The notes beneath the pieces are model-generated. The model had not been told where the DNA came from and searched no databases. It worked only from the letters and a program-made list of their open reading frames with translations. A program made the translations under genes and the position numbers. Below are positions 1 through 11,289 of a stretch of DNA of 64,000 nucleotides, in pieces (the first letter of the stretch is position 1; each line of letters opens with the position of its first letter). Source of the stretch: Neelides folsomi (taxonomy: Eukaryota > Arthropoda > Collembola > Neelipleona > Neelidae); contig JAQGBZ010000288.1 in NCBI GenBank assembly GCA_034687125.1, positions 1 to 64,000 of the forward strand, read 5' to 3'.

Positions 1-2311
1 AGTAAAAATCTAAAATGGTTTTAGAAATATTAAATATTTAATCATTCGGCTATTCATTTGAGCGCCAGCTTACTTAATACTCATAACTATTAGTATAAGG
101 TAATAAATCGTTAACGTCTCTTTAAATTAACTCAATTAAGTTGTAATCCAATTATTAGGATATGAAATCAAAAGCTTATTTCGTGCTTATCTTCTAAATC
201 CATTTTGATCGTAGAAATAAGATCTAAAGAGGGGAATGAATTGTCAAATTCTCCTTGCATTTCCTCTCACAGTCAGCATCAATGAGCAATTAGAAAGGAA
301 AAAAATTAAATCTTTGCCCTCAACAATTCCAATCGATCCTCGTGAATGATCTTTGATAAAATGACCCTATTTCCTATCAATAACCCTGCTGTAACAATAT
401 CTCAAGGAGATATACCTAAACCTTAATTCTCCTTTTCTTTCTCTAGATGAATCTACTCAAGTGTGAAAATGAATTATTGAACAGTGGAATTAATGAATTA
501 ACTTTGAACGACTGATGGAGCAGATTAGAAATAAGATAGATGTTAATGCAGGAATATTATTTAAAGGTATTTACACCATATGCTCCCATATGGAAATATT
601 TATAAATGCTTTAAATGTTACGATATCCTGTTATTAAGCTTCTATAATTATTTTACAGCCTTATTAAACCTATTAACATAATGATATCATATAAATAATG
701 TGTTTTAATTGAGCCATGCTAAAACTACGATTTACAGATATATTTACTAAAAATGCAATTTTTAATATTTCCATTTTATTGTTGAAATGCGGAAAAATAA
801 AAAAGCTTCACTTGATGAAGGAACTTCCTAGTAATTTAAAATTGACAGATAATGTCAATTGCATTTAATGAACTTCCTTTTCATTGTGAGTAGAGAATAA
901 TAGAAACCACAATGTTTGAGCCAAGTGACAGAAAGAGTGGCTGGAGAATTCATATGCAAATCCAACCACGAAACCCTCAAGAGATGCGCAAATGAAATTC
1001 CACATCTTTTCATAAATCCAATTACTCATAAATATTTGATTTAAAGCAATAAAGCTACCTATTTCCACTGACAAAGAAATCCTTACAGATCAAAGATCAT
1101 TCACATACATAATATACTGCCAATATTTTTACCCATAAGGTCAACAATAAAGAATAAGTAAATTTAGTGGTAGATCAAAGTTAGATAAAATGACTAAGCT
1201 GACCTCCAGTGCTGTCTTCTAAATCCAGAATGGCCTCCAAAGCTCTTTCCTCAACATCGGAGGAGATTTCCGTATCCATCCTTCCATCGCCCAAGTTGGC
1301 TCAAGGCACGACCCGCATCCCTCACAACATCGTTCAAAGTCTACAAAGGTCGAGATGTCAAATCTGAACTCCTCACATGTCACCTTCAGGGTTGGTCTCT
1401 TCGGCGGCCGCCCTCACAGGTCCAATGTCAAAGAGGGGTCACTGGGGAACAGGGGTTGGAAAAGGGCCAAGAACCATTTGGATATTGATCTCAGGCCCTG
1501 GACGGATTGTCGAAGTGCGGAAAAGTCCTCTGGCTCCTCTGGGCACCGTTGGAGCTCCTACCTGCTCATCTTCCCATTGTCGAAGGGAGGAGAGGTAGGA
1601 ACTCTACCTGTTGATTCTCCTACCTGCCAACACACTCTCTCCGCCCCAGATGGCAATCGAAAGACCCAACCATTCAACCCTATCTTAATTAAATCCTTTC
1701 ATGCGTTCGATGACTCAACCAAACAAATGCTTTTACCCTCATCATTATTAGTTAAAATATAAGGTTAAAATAAAATATTTATATAAGTGCCTAAATACAT
1801 TGTAGGTACTGTACCTACATACACTACAATAATAATTTTACTTACTTCAGCAAAAATAAAAGATTTAGATTTTTATTTGTTATATAAAAATTTATTAATT
1901 ACTTAATTTTTTAATATTTATCTTTGAACATTTCTATAAAGTATCAGTACAGCAACATTTAATGAGTTGAATAATTCAACACAATCATGAAAATATATTA
2001 TAAACTACAGATAATTAAATACAGAAAAATAATATAATTGTAGATAGAATACAAAAAAGTTATTAATATTAGTAATTTCTAACATGTGCATAATTTAAGG
2101 TAAATTCACGCATTAATGTATTAGCAACTATAAGATTGGATCAAAAGTGAAACAAATGAATTAAATTTTTATTTAATGTTAGTTATTTAACATAGGGTTT
2201 CTAAAGGACAATGCTACGGTTTTTGATCCAATCTAATATATTGAATATATACCATATATTATATGTAGGAATTGTAGTAAATAACTAGAAGTATACTCAT
2301 TTTAAAGATTT
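1..2311. other. AT-rich spacer with one GC-richer island
   Basis: No gene is recognised. Most of the stretch is AT-rich with many stops. Positions about 1195-1640 are clearly richer in GC and contain short protein-like minus-strand readings, with GT-AG-like borders such as CAG followed by GTAGGA near 1570. I could not chain them into a consistent reading frame. They may be exons of an unrecognised minus-strand gene downstream of the dsRBD gene, or conserved non-coding DNA. Confidence 0.4.
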
Positions 2312-3679
2312 TCATAAAATCCTACTTGTCTTCTCTATTGGAGAATTCTCCGTAACTTGGTCGTTTTCTTTGCCATCCGTTAACAATTTATCCTGGGGCT
2401 TGTAATTCATTTGTTTGAAGAATTGGAGAACATCGTGAATTGCATCCAATTTAGCTTTCTTCTCTGTTTGACCAATTCCAATGAGAGTGGCTGGCGGTTC
2501 CAGTGTCAATTGAATCAAGCATTGATGAAGTTTATTTGCATTCAATTCATCAATTGGAATAATAATTACGGTAAATTTCTGCTCCTTGGCTAAATCTTGA
2601 AGAAATTTTTCAGGGTCATCGAGAGTTGCTTCAAAGTTTTCTTCCTATAAAAATAAATTACATTTCTTGTCATTTCTTGATTCCTTAAGAGAATTTAAAT
2701 ATTACTTTTTGGTTGAATTCTTACATGAATTTTATCTAACAGTTCTCCTCTATATTCTCTCAGAAAATTAGGGAGTCCTTTTATGAGATCAATTGAATTT
2801 TTTGCAGATTTGGAATCTCGGAGTATTTCAATAATCCTATCATCATCGTCATCAAATGCATGGGAATTTGCTGTTTCGAGTGGCAGTGACCGCAAGCGCT
2901 CAGCCATCATTTGGGCCGCCATCCTCTTTGCTAGCTTTTTCGATTTTCCGCGACCTATTTCCGTAAAATGGTCACCAACTTTGCATGCAATGGCAAATTG
3001 CCGCTCATGTGGCAAACCTTCTTCAGAATGTACCTATGAAATTTTTATAAATAACATTTAAATAAAATTCTAAATATTTTAACAAATTAAGATTTTTACC
3101 TCGTATGAAGGAGGAGAATATTTAAGTTTCATGCAGAGTTCCTGAAGGACTCCAACCGGATTTGAGTCCATGTCAACTTCACTTCTTCTCAAATTTTCTC
3201 CGTTGACAAAAATAGGCCCGCTTGGACATTCTTTGGTAATTTCCCTGGGCATTAAATTCATCTCTTGAAGAATTGCCTGAGCAGCTCGATGCTTAGCATT
3301 TTTCTTCGACCTCCCACTTCCCATTTCTGTAAAAAATCGTTTTGATTAAGACTCAATCTCAATTACGTGAGTTAATTACCTTCATATTGAGACCCGTTAT
3401 ACTCCAAGGAAATTCTGTACTGGAAGGTCGGCTCATGAACTTGCCCTTCAACTTGGAGTAAATCGTATTTTGGAGAAATATTACGCCGTGTGCAGAATTC
3501 ATGAAGGAACGACACAGGGGTTTTATTGTTATTATTATAGTGATCCAAATCTATTAATTAAACAAATCAATAATTAAATAAAGCAGTAAATAAAATATGC
3601 AATTATTATTTCTTAAATATAAATAATAAAGTAATTAGTTAGTTTTGTAATGAATTCACTTACTGTCAATTCGTTCCAT
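2312..3679 (-). CDS. loqs: Three-dsRBD protein, Loquacious/TRBP/PACT family (Dicer partner)
   Basis: Cytoplasmic double-stranded-RNA-binding cofactor of Dicer in miRNA/siRNA processing (family knowledge). Five exons by splice phase: 3664-3679, 3380-3550, 3100-3326, 2725-3033 and 2312-2644, giving 351 aa. The first exon codes only MERID and ends at GTAAGT. dsRBD1 spans about residues 15-83, beginning KTPVSFLHEF and ending in the RNA-contacting KKNAKHRAAQAIL helix. dsRBD2 spans about 112-182 (NPVGVLQEL ... GRGKSKKLAKRMAAQMM). dsRBD3 spans about 255-320 (DPEKFLQDLAKEQKF ... TEKKAKLDAIHDVLQFF). The third domain lacks a basic KKxAK helix of RNA-binding type, as in TRBP and Loqs, where it binds Dicer. 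A DDDDD acidic run lies in the linker. Human TRBP shows the same NPVGxLQEL and SKKLAKRxAA motifs. The gene is head-to-head with the ropporin gene 943 bp away. Whether it is strictly loqs or R2D2-like is inferred from having three domains. Confidence 0.9.
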
Positions 3680-4621
3680 CTTTCCGCCTTATTAAATTAG
3701 ACTAGAGTTTATTGGTTTAATTAATTTAGTTCAAATGCAGAATAAGAGCTAATATCTCGCTATAAGAACGCTCTTCAATGAGCTTTGAATAAGACAATTA
3801 AATATTAATTAATTAATTATGAATTCCTTTCATTTTTCCTTTTCGTGTCCTGTGGCATTTGAAGTGGAGAGGAAAAGTATGAGGGTTTAGACTCGTGCGG
3901 CGCAAGGTGAATAAAATGAGAAAATGCTGCATATTTCCCTTTTAACCCAAATTATGTAAAGACGATTAAGAAGTGTTAAATGGGTTGGTAAGTGAAGAAG
4001 AAGGGGCGAATGGGCAGATTAGGGACATTTTGTTTCATGGAGGAATGTCGTGTCGTTGCCCGGGGATTTTCCTCCCTCGATCGTACACAACAAATGGGGA
4101 AATTCGGGAAGGCGGTTGACCAATCAGATCGATCCGACGGTTCTTTCTCTCCTTTCACTTCCACTTGGAGAGAATTTGTGGCGAGTCGCGTTTCTTCTGC
4201 TTCCCTCTCCCTTAATTAATCAACTTTAATTAGGAATTTAACCGATAATTATAAAATTAACCAAGTCAGTCGTCCTCATTCACACAATCAGTTGTTATAT
4301 AATTTTGGTAATTGAAATTTTAATTCGAATTCAACCGCATACACGTGCCCGTTCAATCCCACTATATTTTACAGTCAATTTTCGCCCATAACTATCATCA
4401 CCTTTTAATTGGCTTAAGGTGGAATATGGAATATATTTGACCTAGGAATTTGACCCTTAAAAGATTTAAGGATTAAAATTAAAATTGGGGGGCTTTTCTT
4501 TGTTAGACCTTTTGAATGGGCTTTTACGAGTTCATTCAGGTCATTCACCTTTTAGGCCATTGCTCTGTGGGTAATAAGTTTCTATTTGAATATTTTTTAA
4601 GGGTCTTTGAGCTTAAGAAAT
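3680..4621. promoter_or_regulatory. Divergent intergenic region between the dsRBD and ropporin genes
   Basis: This 942-base gap separates two genes whose start codons point away from each other, so it must hold both promoters. A GC-richer block at about 3990-4210 is open on both strands for 60-75 codons but resembles no protein and is probably 5' UTR or promoter. No clear TATA box was identified for either gene. Confidence 0.45.
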
Positions 4622-5849
4622 ATGGACAACAATCGCCCTGGGCCTTCAAAATCTCCTGAATCCTCCGGTAAACGTCCGATGATCTCAACCTTGTCAGGGT
4701 CGGATGAACCGTCGCCAACTAGCGAGCGGAAACCTTCTGCTGGCAGTTTTACACCTCCTAATTCGTTGACATCCATTGAAGGGATCGAAGAGTTCATGGT
4801 TCGATGTCCTGAAGACATCGTCATCCCTGCTAATCTTGTAGGGATTTTAAAAGAGTTCACAAAGTCCGCCATTCGAACACAACCCCGGGATCTCCTCGCT
4901 TGGACCAAAGCTTACTTTATGTCAAAGGCTAACGGTGATCCACCACCAGTTAAAGATCGGTTCGAGTTCCCTATGGCGTATTCTAAAATTGGCCTCACCA
5001 TTGGCCTCCTTCGAGTGATGCGAAAGCAGGTAGACTTATTAAAATTTCTTTTTATTATGTATTACCAAAGTTCTTAAGTTAAGATCTTTTATATGATTAT
5101 ATGTAAAAAGTTTTTTAAGACATTATTATTAATATTTGAAATATTTGATTTTTTAAGCTCCGAGGCATTCGAACAGCTCCTAAAGAAGAGCTTCTGGAAA
5201 TCTGGCGTGGACTGTGTCTTGAAGAATTCTCTTTAGACGATTTCATTGAGTGTGGGAATCTGAACTCGCACGATATTGATCTCAGGAAGCTTTTTGCTCT
5301 CATGTGCAAAACTCTTGCCACTGTATGATTTTATGCTTCTCATTATCAGAAAATATTAATGTTAATAAAAATTAGATTCGTGCATAAATTGGCTTGAAAC
5401 ATTATGGAGCAGTAGTAGATAATTTCTAATTTTATTCATTTTAGACTATTGAACATACTATGGACATCGTGTGTGAAGTTTACACTGAAGAACTCGACGG
5501 AAAAGACGCCCTCATCCCATTTGAGATATTTTGGGAGTCGTACTTGGCTATTGCGGAGTTTGATGACCTTAACATTGATGAGAATCTCTTCGAGTTTTTG
5601 TCAGGGGTGAACGGCGGTATGATCGGGCCAGCTATCATTAAATCATCAGCGTGTCCGTCTTTGGATTCGAAGCCCTTGATCACTTCAACTGTTGCTCCAT
5701 CAGCAAATGACTCTGGGACATTTTACATCGAAGAGCTTGACATAGATGACACAAACGACGATTATCCGAGAATTGGAATCCAATTGGGCGATGAAGATGA
5801 TGAGCCTTCAACAGAGAACGCTCCTGAAGAGGCCCCTAAAAACCAATAA
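4622..5849 (+). CDS. Ropporin-1-like protein (RIIa domain, radial spoke RSP11 type)
   Basis: Sperm-flagellum or cilium protein; ropporins bind AKAPs through an RIIa dimerisation/docking fold and are radial-spoke components (family knowledge). Three exons: 4622-5029, 5158-5322 and 5445-5849, all in phase 0, giving 325 aa. The start is the first ATG in frame. Residues 1-60 are a Ser/Pro-rich tail. The RIIa segment is about 61-110, with IVIPANLVGILKEFTKSAIR then QPRDLLAWTKAYF, the ropporin signature pattern (PPELPKMLKEFAKAAIRxQPxDL). The second and third exons match the ropporin C-terminal half: EELLEIWRGLCL, then TIEHTMDIVCEVYTEEL and LIPFEIFWESYL. The protein is about 110 aa longer than vertebrate ropporin because of the N-terminal tail and a C-terminal acidic tail (GDEDDEPSTENAPEE). 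Presence implies motile sperm with axonemes. Confidence 0.85.
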
Positions 5850-7800
5850 GCTCCATGATAACTCAAAGACGCTTCAAATCCATATTACATACATAATCTA
5901 TCTCTCATCTTCCATGACATAAGACTCTCCATAATTAATCTTTAAATTTCTTCTACATAATCCGCATGGTTATGACCTTAAATTTCTACAGTGAAAATCT
6001 TACTAAAACAGATCTATCTATACATTATTTATACGCATTATACTATACATTTTAAATACATCTCTGGTGACTGATTAAAATGTAGGACCCAAAAATATGA
6101 CTATAAAATTCCAATTCTAAAAGTATATTAATCAACCAACCATAGAAAAATAAATTTTCATTATAAAATTCTAAAATATCTAGTAGTTCACTTTTTAAAC
6201 ATTCATTGAGCACATTCTATTATATCTAATCTTTCTTGTTAAGAAAAAAGATTCTTGAATATTACAACATTTTGTAATTTATAAAAGTAACTAACCCTAC
6301 GAAACTTATTTAACAGAGCATAATAGAAGATATTCTTATAAATAACAATAAGTATCAGCTCATTGACGATGAGCATTATTGAATGAAACGAGTTATATAA
6401 TAATTAAGGGCCGGTTCCCACGTGTGATCTCTTTTCCACTCGGGGGGAGGTCATCGCCATTCCAATGTGTTTGAATGGAGCTGAAGAGCCGGACGATGGC
6501 TCAACTCCTCAACAATGGAATTGGTCTGAGTTCAATTGGAGGCAAGAGGAAGAGGAGGATCTGGCATGTGAACGAGAAATATGGGACAGGATAATTGAAT
6601 GATTTGAATCCTCTTGGGGAATTATGAACAACCTCTTGGTTTCATTTGAGGACTCATTGAGTAGTTGTTACCAAATGGTTGATGATATATTTAGGTTATG
6701 TTTGCCAACTATTTCTCTTCGGAACTGCAAAGGAATCAGATTAAGGTAGAAGGTGATGGAGATAAACAAACAGCCGTGTGGGGTCAGGTGGCTGAGTGAG
6801 AGTGATGGGGAAGGTGAAGTCGGATCGACCGGCGGTGGTGGGGTCAAATGGCCTTCACCCTGACCCGCTACCCTCTTAATGAGAGGCACGAGAAGGAAAG
6901 AAGGCGGAGCATCCACCTTTTTTTAATTTCTTATCGGTAAAAGTTGATCTTGCTGGCGAGGAACGGAACAATCAGTGTGTCAATAAAAACGAGTAGAGGA
7001 CTACGCCATTTCCACTTGAGGTGATCGCCAAAGTGTGCCCAATCCCTCCGACGAACTTCACTCTCTTTCGCCTCTAATGACTAATTACACTCGTTTTTTA
7101 AAATGTTTGAAGAGAGAGGAGATTGGTGGTCAATTAAAAGACCAGAGATGGACTCCTTGAGCTGAGGGACATCATTGGGATAAGGAAAGTGAGAACCACC
7201 TTCGATCATCTCATTCATCTCCTATAGACATACAAGGATGAGGAATCGCTAACAATAAACCACAAACATCGACTCTTTTAGCTAACTACTCAATGGACAT
7301 TGCTATTATATATTTAACCCTATGACGAGCCTTTGACGCGCCTTCCACATTCGAGTCGTTTCCATCGAGCCTCATGTGAAGGAGATGGGGACCTCGAGTG
7401 GATGACATAACGAGTTCAACATTGTCCAATTAGGAAACGGTTTTATCTCCTCGCTGGACTAATCTCCTTTTTAGACACGTATCAGTTAAAGAGATGGTTG
7501 GACTTTAGCACATTCCATTTTCTCTTCCTCCTTCGTCCCGACCATTCCACTCCACTGGACCAGGAGACCAGAAGGAGCAGATGAGCAGGTAGGAGACACA
7601 ATGGGGGCTTCTTGTGGATCACAACTTGTTGTTTCTGACTGACGGCAAGGTGAGGGAGGGATCCTTCTGGGAGAACTTGAGCCCCTTTAAAAAAGAGACT
7701 CACGGACGTTTCTCTCATTACACAATTAGTGAGCTGAGCGGATCGACACTTCCTCCAATCAACTCTTTTTTGTGTTAGTGATCAAAGTGGAGACCGAGAG
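5850..7800. other. Intergenic region between ropporin and FAR genes
   Basis: The first part is AT-rich, presumably 3' UTR and spacer. From about 6410 to 7740 the sequence becomes GC-richer with no recognised protein. A TTTAAAAAAG word at 7685 followed by an ATG at 7801 could be a promoter and 5' UTR for the fatty acyl-CoA reductase gene. No repeat or RNA gene was recognised. Confidence 0.35.
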
Positions 7801-7834
7801 ATGAACCCAGCCGACGGGCCACTCATTGTTGACG
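7801..7834 (+). other. Candidate upstream coding exon of the FAR gene
   Basis: An ATG opens a short reading (MNPADGPLIVD plus one base) ending at G followed by GTTAGT, a usable donor. Spliced to the TTTTCAG acceptor ending at 9010 it stays in frame and runs through a 28-residue linker into [12 protein letters not shown]. This would lengthen the reductase N terminus by about 40 residues. The polypyrimidine tract before the acceptor is weak, so this is an alternative start rather than the preferred one. Confidence 0.35.
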
Positions 7835-9093
7835 GTTAGTTGCTTCATTTCCTACCCACCTTACCAATTACCATTCAAGCTCCATTGACCCAGTAAATAA
7901 ATATCAATGGATTAATTAAGCAAAATTAGGAAAGTCTTTGATTAATTATTTTTAATTCGTCAGATGAAGCCCTTTCCCCAATAGATTGAAAATTTGTCGA
8001 ATAGTATTTTTGCAACTAAGGAAACAATGCCTGGATATAACAAATGCCACGCGGAGCCACCTCAGAACTTTTCCTTCACAAAGCCGACAAATTTCTCAAA
8101 ACTCAAAGATATTTTCTTTTCATTGAAAAAATAATTATTTTCTATCGATCTAATCACCTTTTGATTAAAATTATCTAATCAGAGCGGTAGCAATTGATAT
8201 TCGTCATGTCCCACAGAATGTTTGAATGGAAGGCGAGGGCTCATGAGTTCTTCTTAGGTAATATTTCAATCCCCCAAATTAATTGTAAGCAAAAATACAT
8301 TTCAACAACCCAAAATTTTATTTTTAACTAAAAAAACCGGAATTAACTAGTTAATTAATAGAATTAACTATTTAATTATACAATTTAAATTTTTTTTACT
8401 AGTTTAGCTAATTGGAAAATTAATATTCCCAAAGGCAAAAGTGAATTGGTGAAAATAAAAGTAAATTGAGTTCCATCGTATCTCATTAATTAAACAAGAG
8501 CTGAAATGATGGAAAAATCATTTAATCAACAACAAGCTTCATCCAATACACATCATAGTTACATAAGGTCTTGTTATTTGAAAACCGGTTTGTGGTAGCA
8601 GGACTCCTGCATTATGCATTTAACAATGTGTGCATTGGATGAAGGGAACTCGTCAAGTGAACAGTAAAGTTGTTTACAATCGAATACCTTCTTCACGTAT
8701 TTATAATAATGCATTTATGAGCGAAGGAGATTGGGAATTTCCATTCGGCACCTCAGACTCATAATTTGCCATGAGGCCGCCGTTGATCTGGCCACTCCCA
8801 ATTAACATCCATTATCACTTCATTAGGGACTGACAGGTGAAGGTAAATAGGGGAATGAGTGGGATTTGTAGGACGACAATTAGGACTGGGTTGAATGTGA
8901 GAAAGGGAGTTGAGCGGGTTTTATATGCCGGTGTTCCCTTTGCGATGTGGGGAGTGCCGGCGATTGAAACTGCGCGGCCGAATCCGAAAAGGAGAGTTTG
9001 GGATTTTCAGGAGGGGGCAGTCGTTGGGGCTTGGAGGAGGAAAATAATTTCCGCCACTGTTCCTCCCGAATTTCGGTTCCGCCGACGAGTCAA

Positions 9094-11289
9094 ATGGACC
9101 GGAACAACTCACACATCGCGGACTTCTATGCGGACCGGGCCGTGTTCATCACGGGGGCCACGGGGTTCCTGGGAAAGGCCACGGTTGAGAAGCTCCTCCG
9201 GTCGTGTTCGCGGATTAAGGCCATTTACGTCCTTATAAGGCCAAAGTCCGGCTCCGATGTCAAGGCCCGACTCAGCGAGCTCATCGACAACTCCGTAAGA
9301 CTCGCCGTTTATTATTTACAATCACCTTTATTTTACTCCTCAATGGGCCGTTTTTTACATTATTAATTCTTAATCGATTTCTCTGTATTTTATCAATTTG
9401 ATGATTTTTTTAATATTTGATCATTTATCGATTTTATTTTAACATTACCGTTTTTTTATTTCAAATTTAATTTTCTTTGTAGTTGTATGAGACCCTGAAG
9501 ACGGAAACGCCGGAGTTGTTGTCCAAGATCATTCCTGTAGCTGGTGATATCACACTGCCAGAGTTAGGCATCAGTGAAGAGGACCAGAAGCTCCTTGTGG
9601 AGGAGGTTTCTATCGTGATACATTCAGCGGCCACCGTCAAGTTCGACGAGAAGCTAAAATTGTCAATTAACGTCAATCTGACTGGGACGAAGAGGATGGT
9701 GGACTTGTGCAAGAGGATGAAGAACCTTGTGGTAAGTTCCTACATTACTTTGGGAAGGTAATTAAAAAGAGATCCAAAGAATCTAAACATGTTTGGTTCT
9801 CAAGGCCTTGGTCCATGTCTCGACGGCATATGCGAACTGTGAGAGGGCTGAGATCAACGAACAAATCTATCCACCTCCGGCCGACCCTCACAAGCTCATC
9901 CAATGTGTGGAATGGATGAATGACGATATCGTCAACACGATCACACCACAGTAAGCCCTCCTTCCACCAACCTATGAATCATTCCATGACTCGGACAATT
10001 TAATGCCAATTCCATTACTTTTAGACTCATTGGGACGAAACCCAACACGTACACTTTCACAAAGGCACTTGCGGAACATATTTTGAGTGAAGAAGCCGGC
10101 TCGCTTCCCATCACCATCGTTCGCCCCTCAATCGGTACTTTCTCACTTTAGCTTAAATCCTTTAGTTATTAATTACTTATCTGAAAGGATAAATAAAAAA
10201 CATATTTAATTTACAAATTTACTTCAATTATTTTCTTTAGTAACGGCGACATGGAAGGAGCCAGTGGCTGGATGGATCGACAACATCAATGGGCCCACGG
10301 GTCTCATCGCTGCTTGCGGCAAAGGGGTTTTGAGAACTCTTCTGTGCCATCGGAAGAAAGTGGCCGATTTGATCCCGCTTGACTTCCCTGTCAATCTCAT
10401 CATTGCTGCCGGTTGGCACACTGCCACTGCTAGGTTCTTTTTCAACTCTTAATGCATTATGCATTTAATTTGTAACACTAACAAGTGACTAATTCCAGGC
10501 CCAACGGCATCGCTGTGTACAATTGCTGTTCTGGTGCGGATAATCCACTTCTTTGGGGTGAACTCGAGCGCTGGGGCTTTGCCCACCTTTTAATAAATCC
10601 TCTCAATGACGTGGTCTGGTACCCGGGTGGGACTTTCACGACCAACCGCGTCTGGAACAACGTCAACGACTTCTTTATACATTACGTTCCAGCGTACTTG
10701 ATGGACACGGTGGCCAAGTTGACCGGGAAGAAACAAGTGTACGTATTTACTATTGCAGATGACCGAGCCAATGGACTCGTTGTAATCGGATATGTATTTT
10801 TGCAGGATGCTCAAGTTATATTACAAGCTGGCCAAGGCCGTGGCTTCGCTCCAGTTCTTCACGACTCATGAATGGGCGTTCAAGACGGACAACATGACGG
10901 ACCTCTACGACAAGCTGAGCCCTGAGGATCAGAAGCTCTTCAACTTCAACATCAAAGAAGTGAATTGGCCTAATTACATCGGGAAGTATTGTCTTGGGCT
11001 CCGGAAGTATGTTCTCAAGGAAGATCTCAGTTCTCTCCCTCGTGCCAGGAAGCACGTGAGAAAGTGAGTGTGTTTGGAATGCTATATGGATAATTGATTG
11101 GGGATCATTGTAATCATTTCCCAATTTTTCAGATTGTACTGGATTCATCGATGTACCCAATTCATGCTGATCCTTCTCTTCTGGCGTGCAATAATGTTCC
11201 GATCTGAGGCGGCGAGACATCTTTGGTCATTCATGTTCGGGATGGTTCTCCGTGTGTCCCGCATGCTCCCCATTGGGGAGTCCCTTTAA
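9094..11289 (+). CDS. Fatty acyl-CoA reductase (alcohol-forming)
   Basis: Reduces long-chain acyl-CoA to fatty alcohol with NADPH, supplying wax esters, ether lipids or cuticular lipids; usually on ER or peroxisome membranes (family knowledge). Eight exons: 9094-9294, 9483-9731, 9805-9950, 10025-10134, 10241-10433, 10499-10738, 10806-11063 and 11133-11289, giving 517 aa, the usual size. The Rossmann NADP-binding motif TGATGFLG is at residues 20-27. [10 protein letters not shown] and [10 protein letters not shown] are typical of the family. The catalytic YxxxK is Y208-K212 in [11 protein letters not shown], followed by IVRPSI. Residues after about 350 form the FAR C-terminal (sterile) domain (FFTTHEWAF, then [12 protein letters not shown]). 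The last exon holds a hydrophobic stretch ([13 protein letters not shown]), a likely membrane anchor. The start was taken at the ATG giving the normal short leader before [11 protein letters not shown]; an upstream exon at 7801 is possible. Confidence 0.93.
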
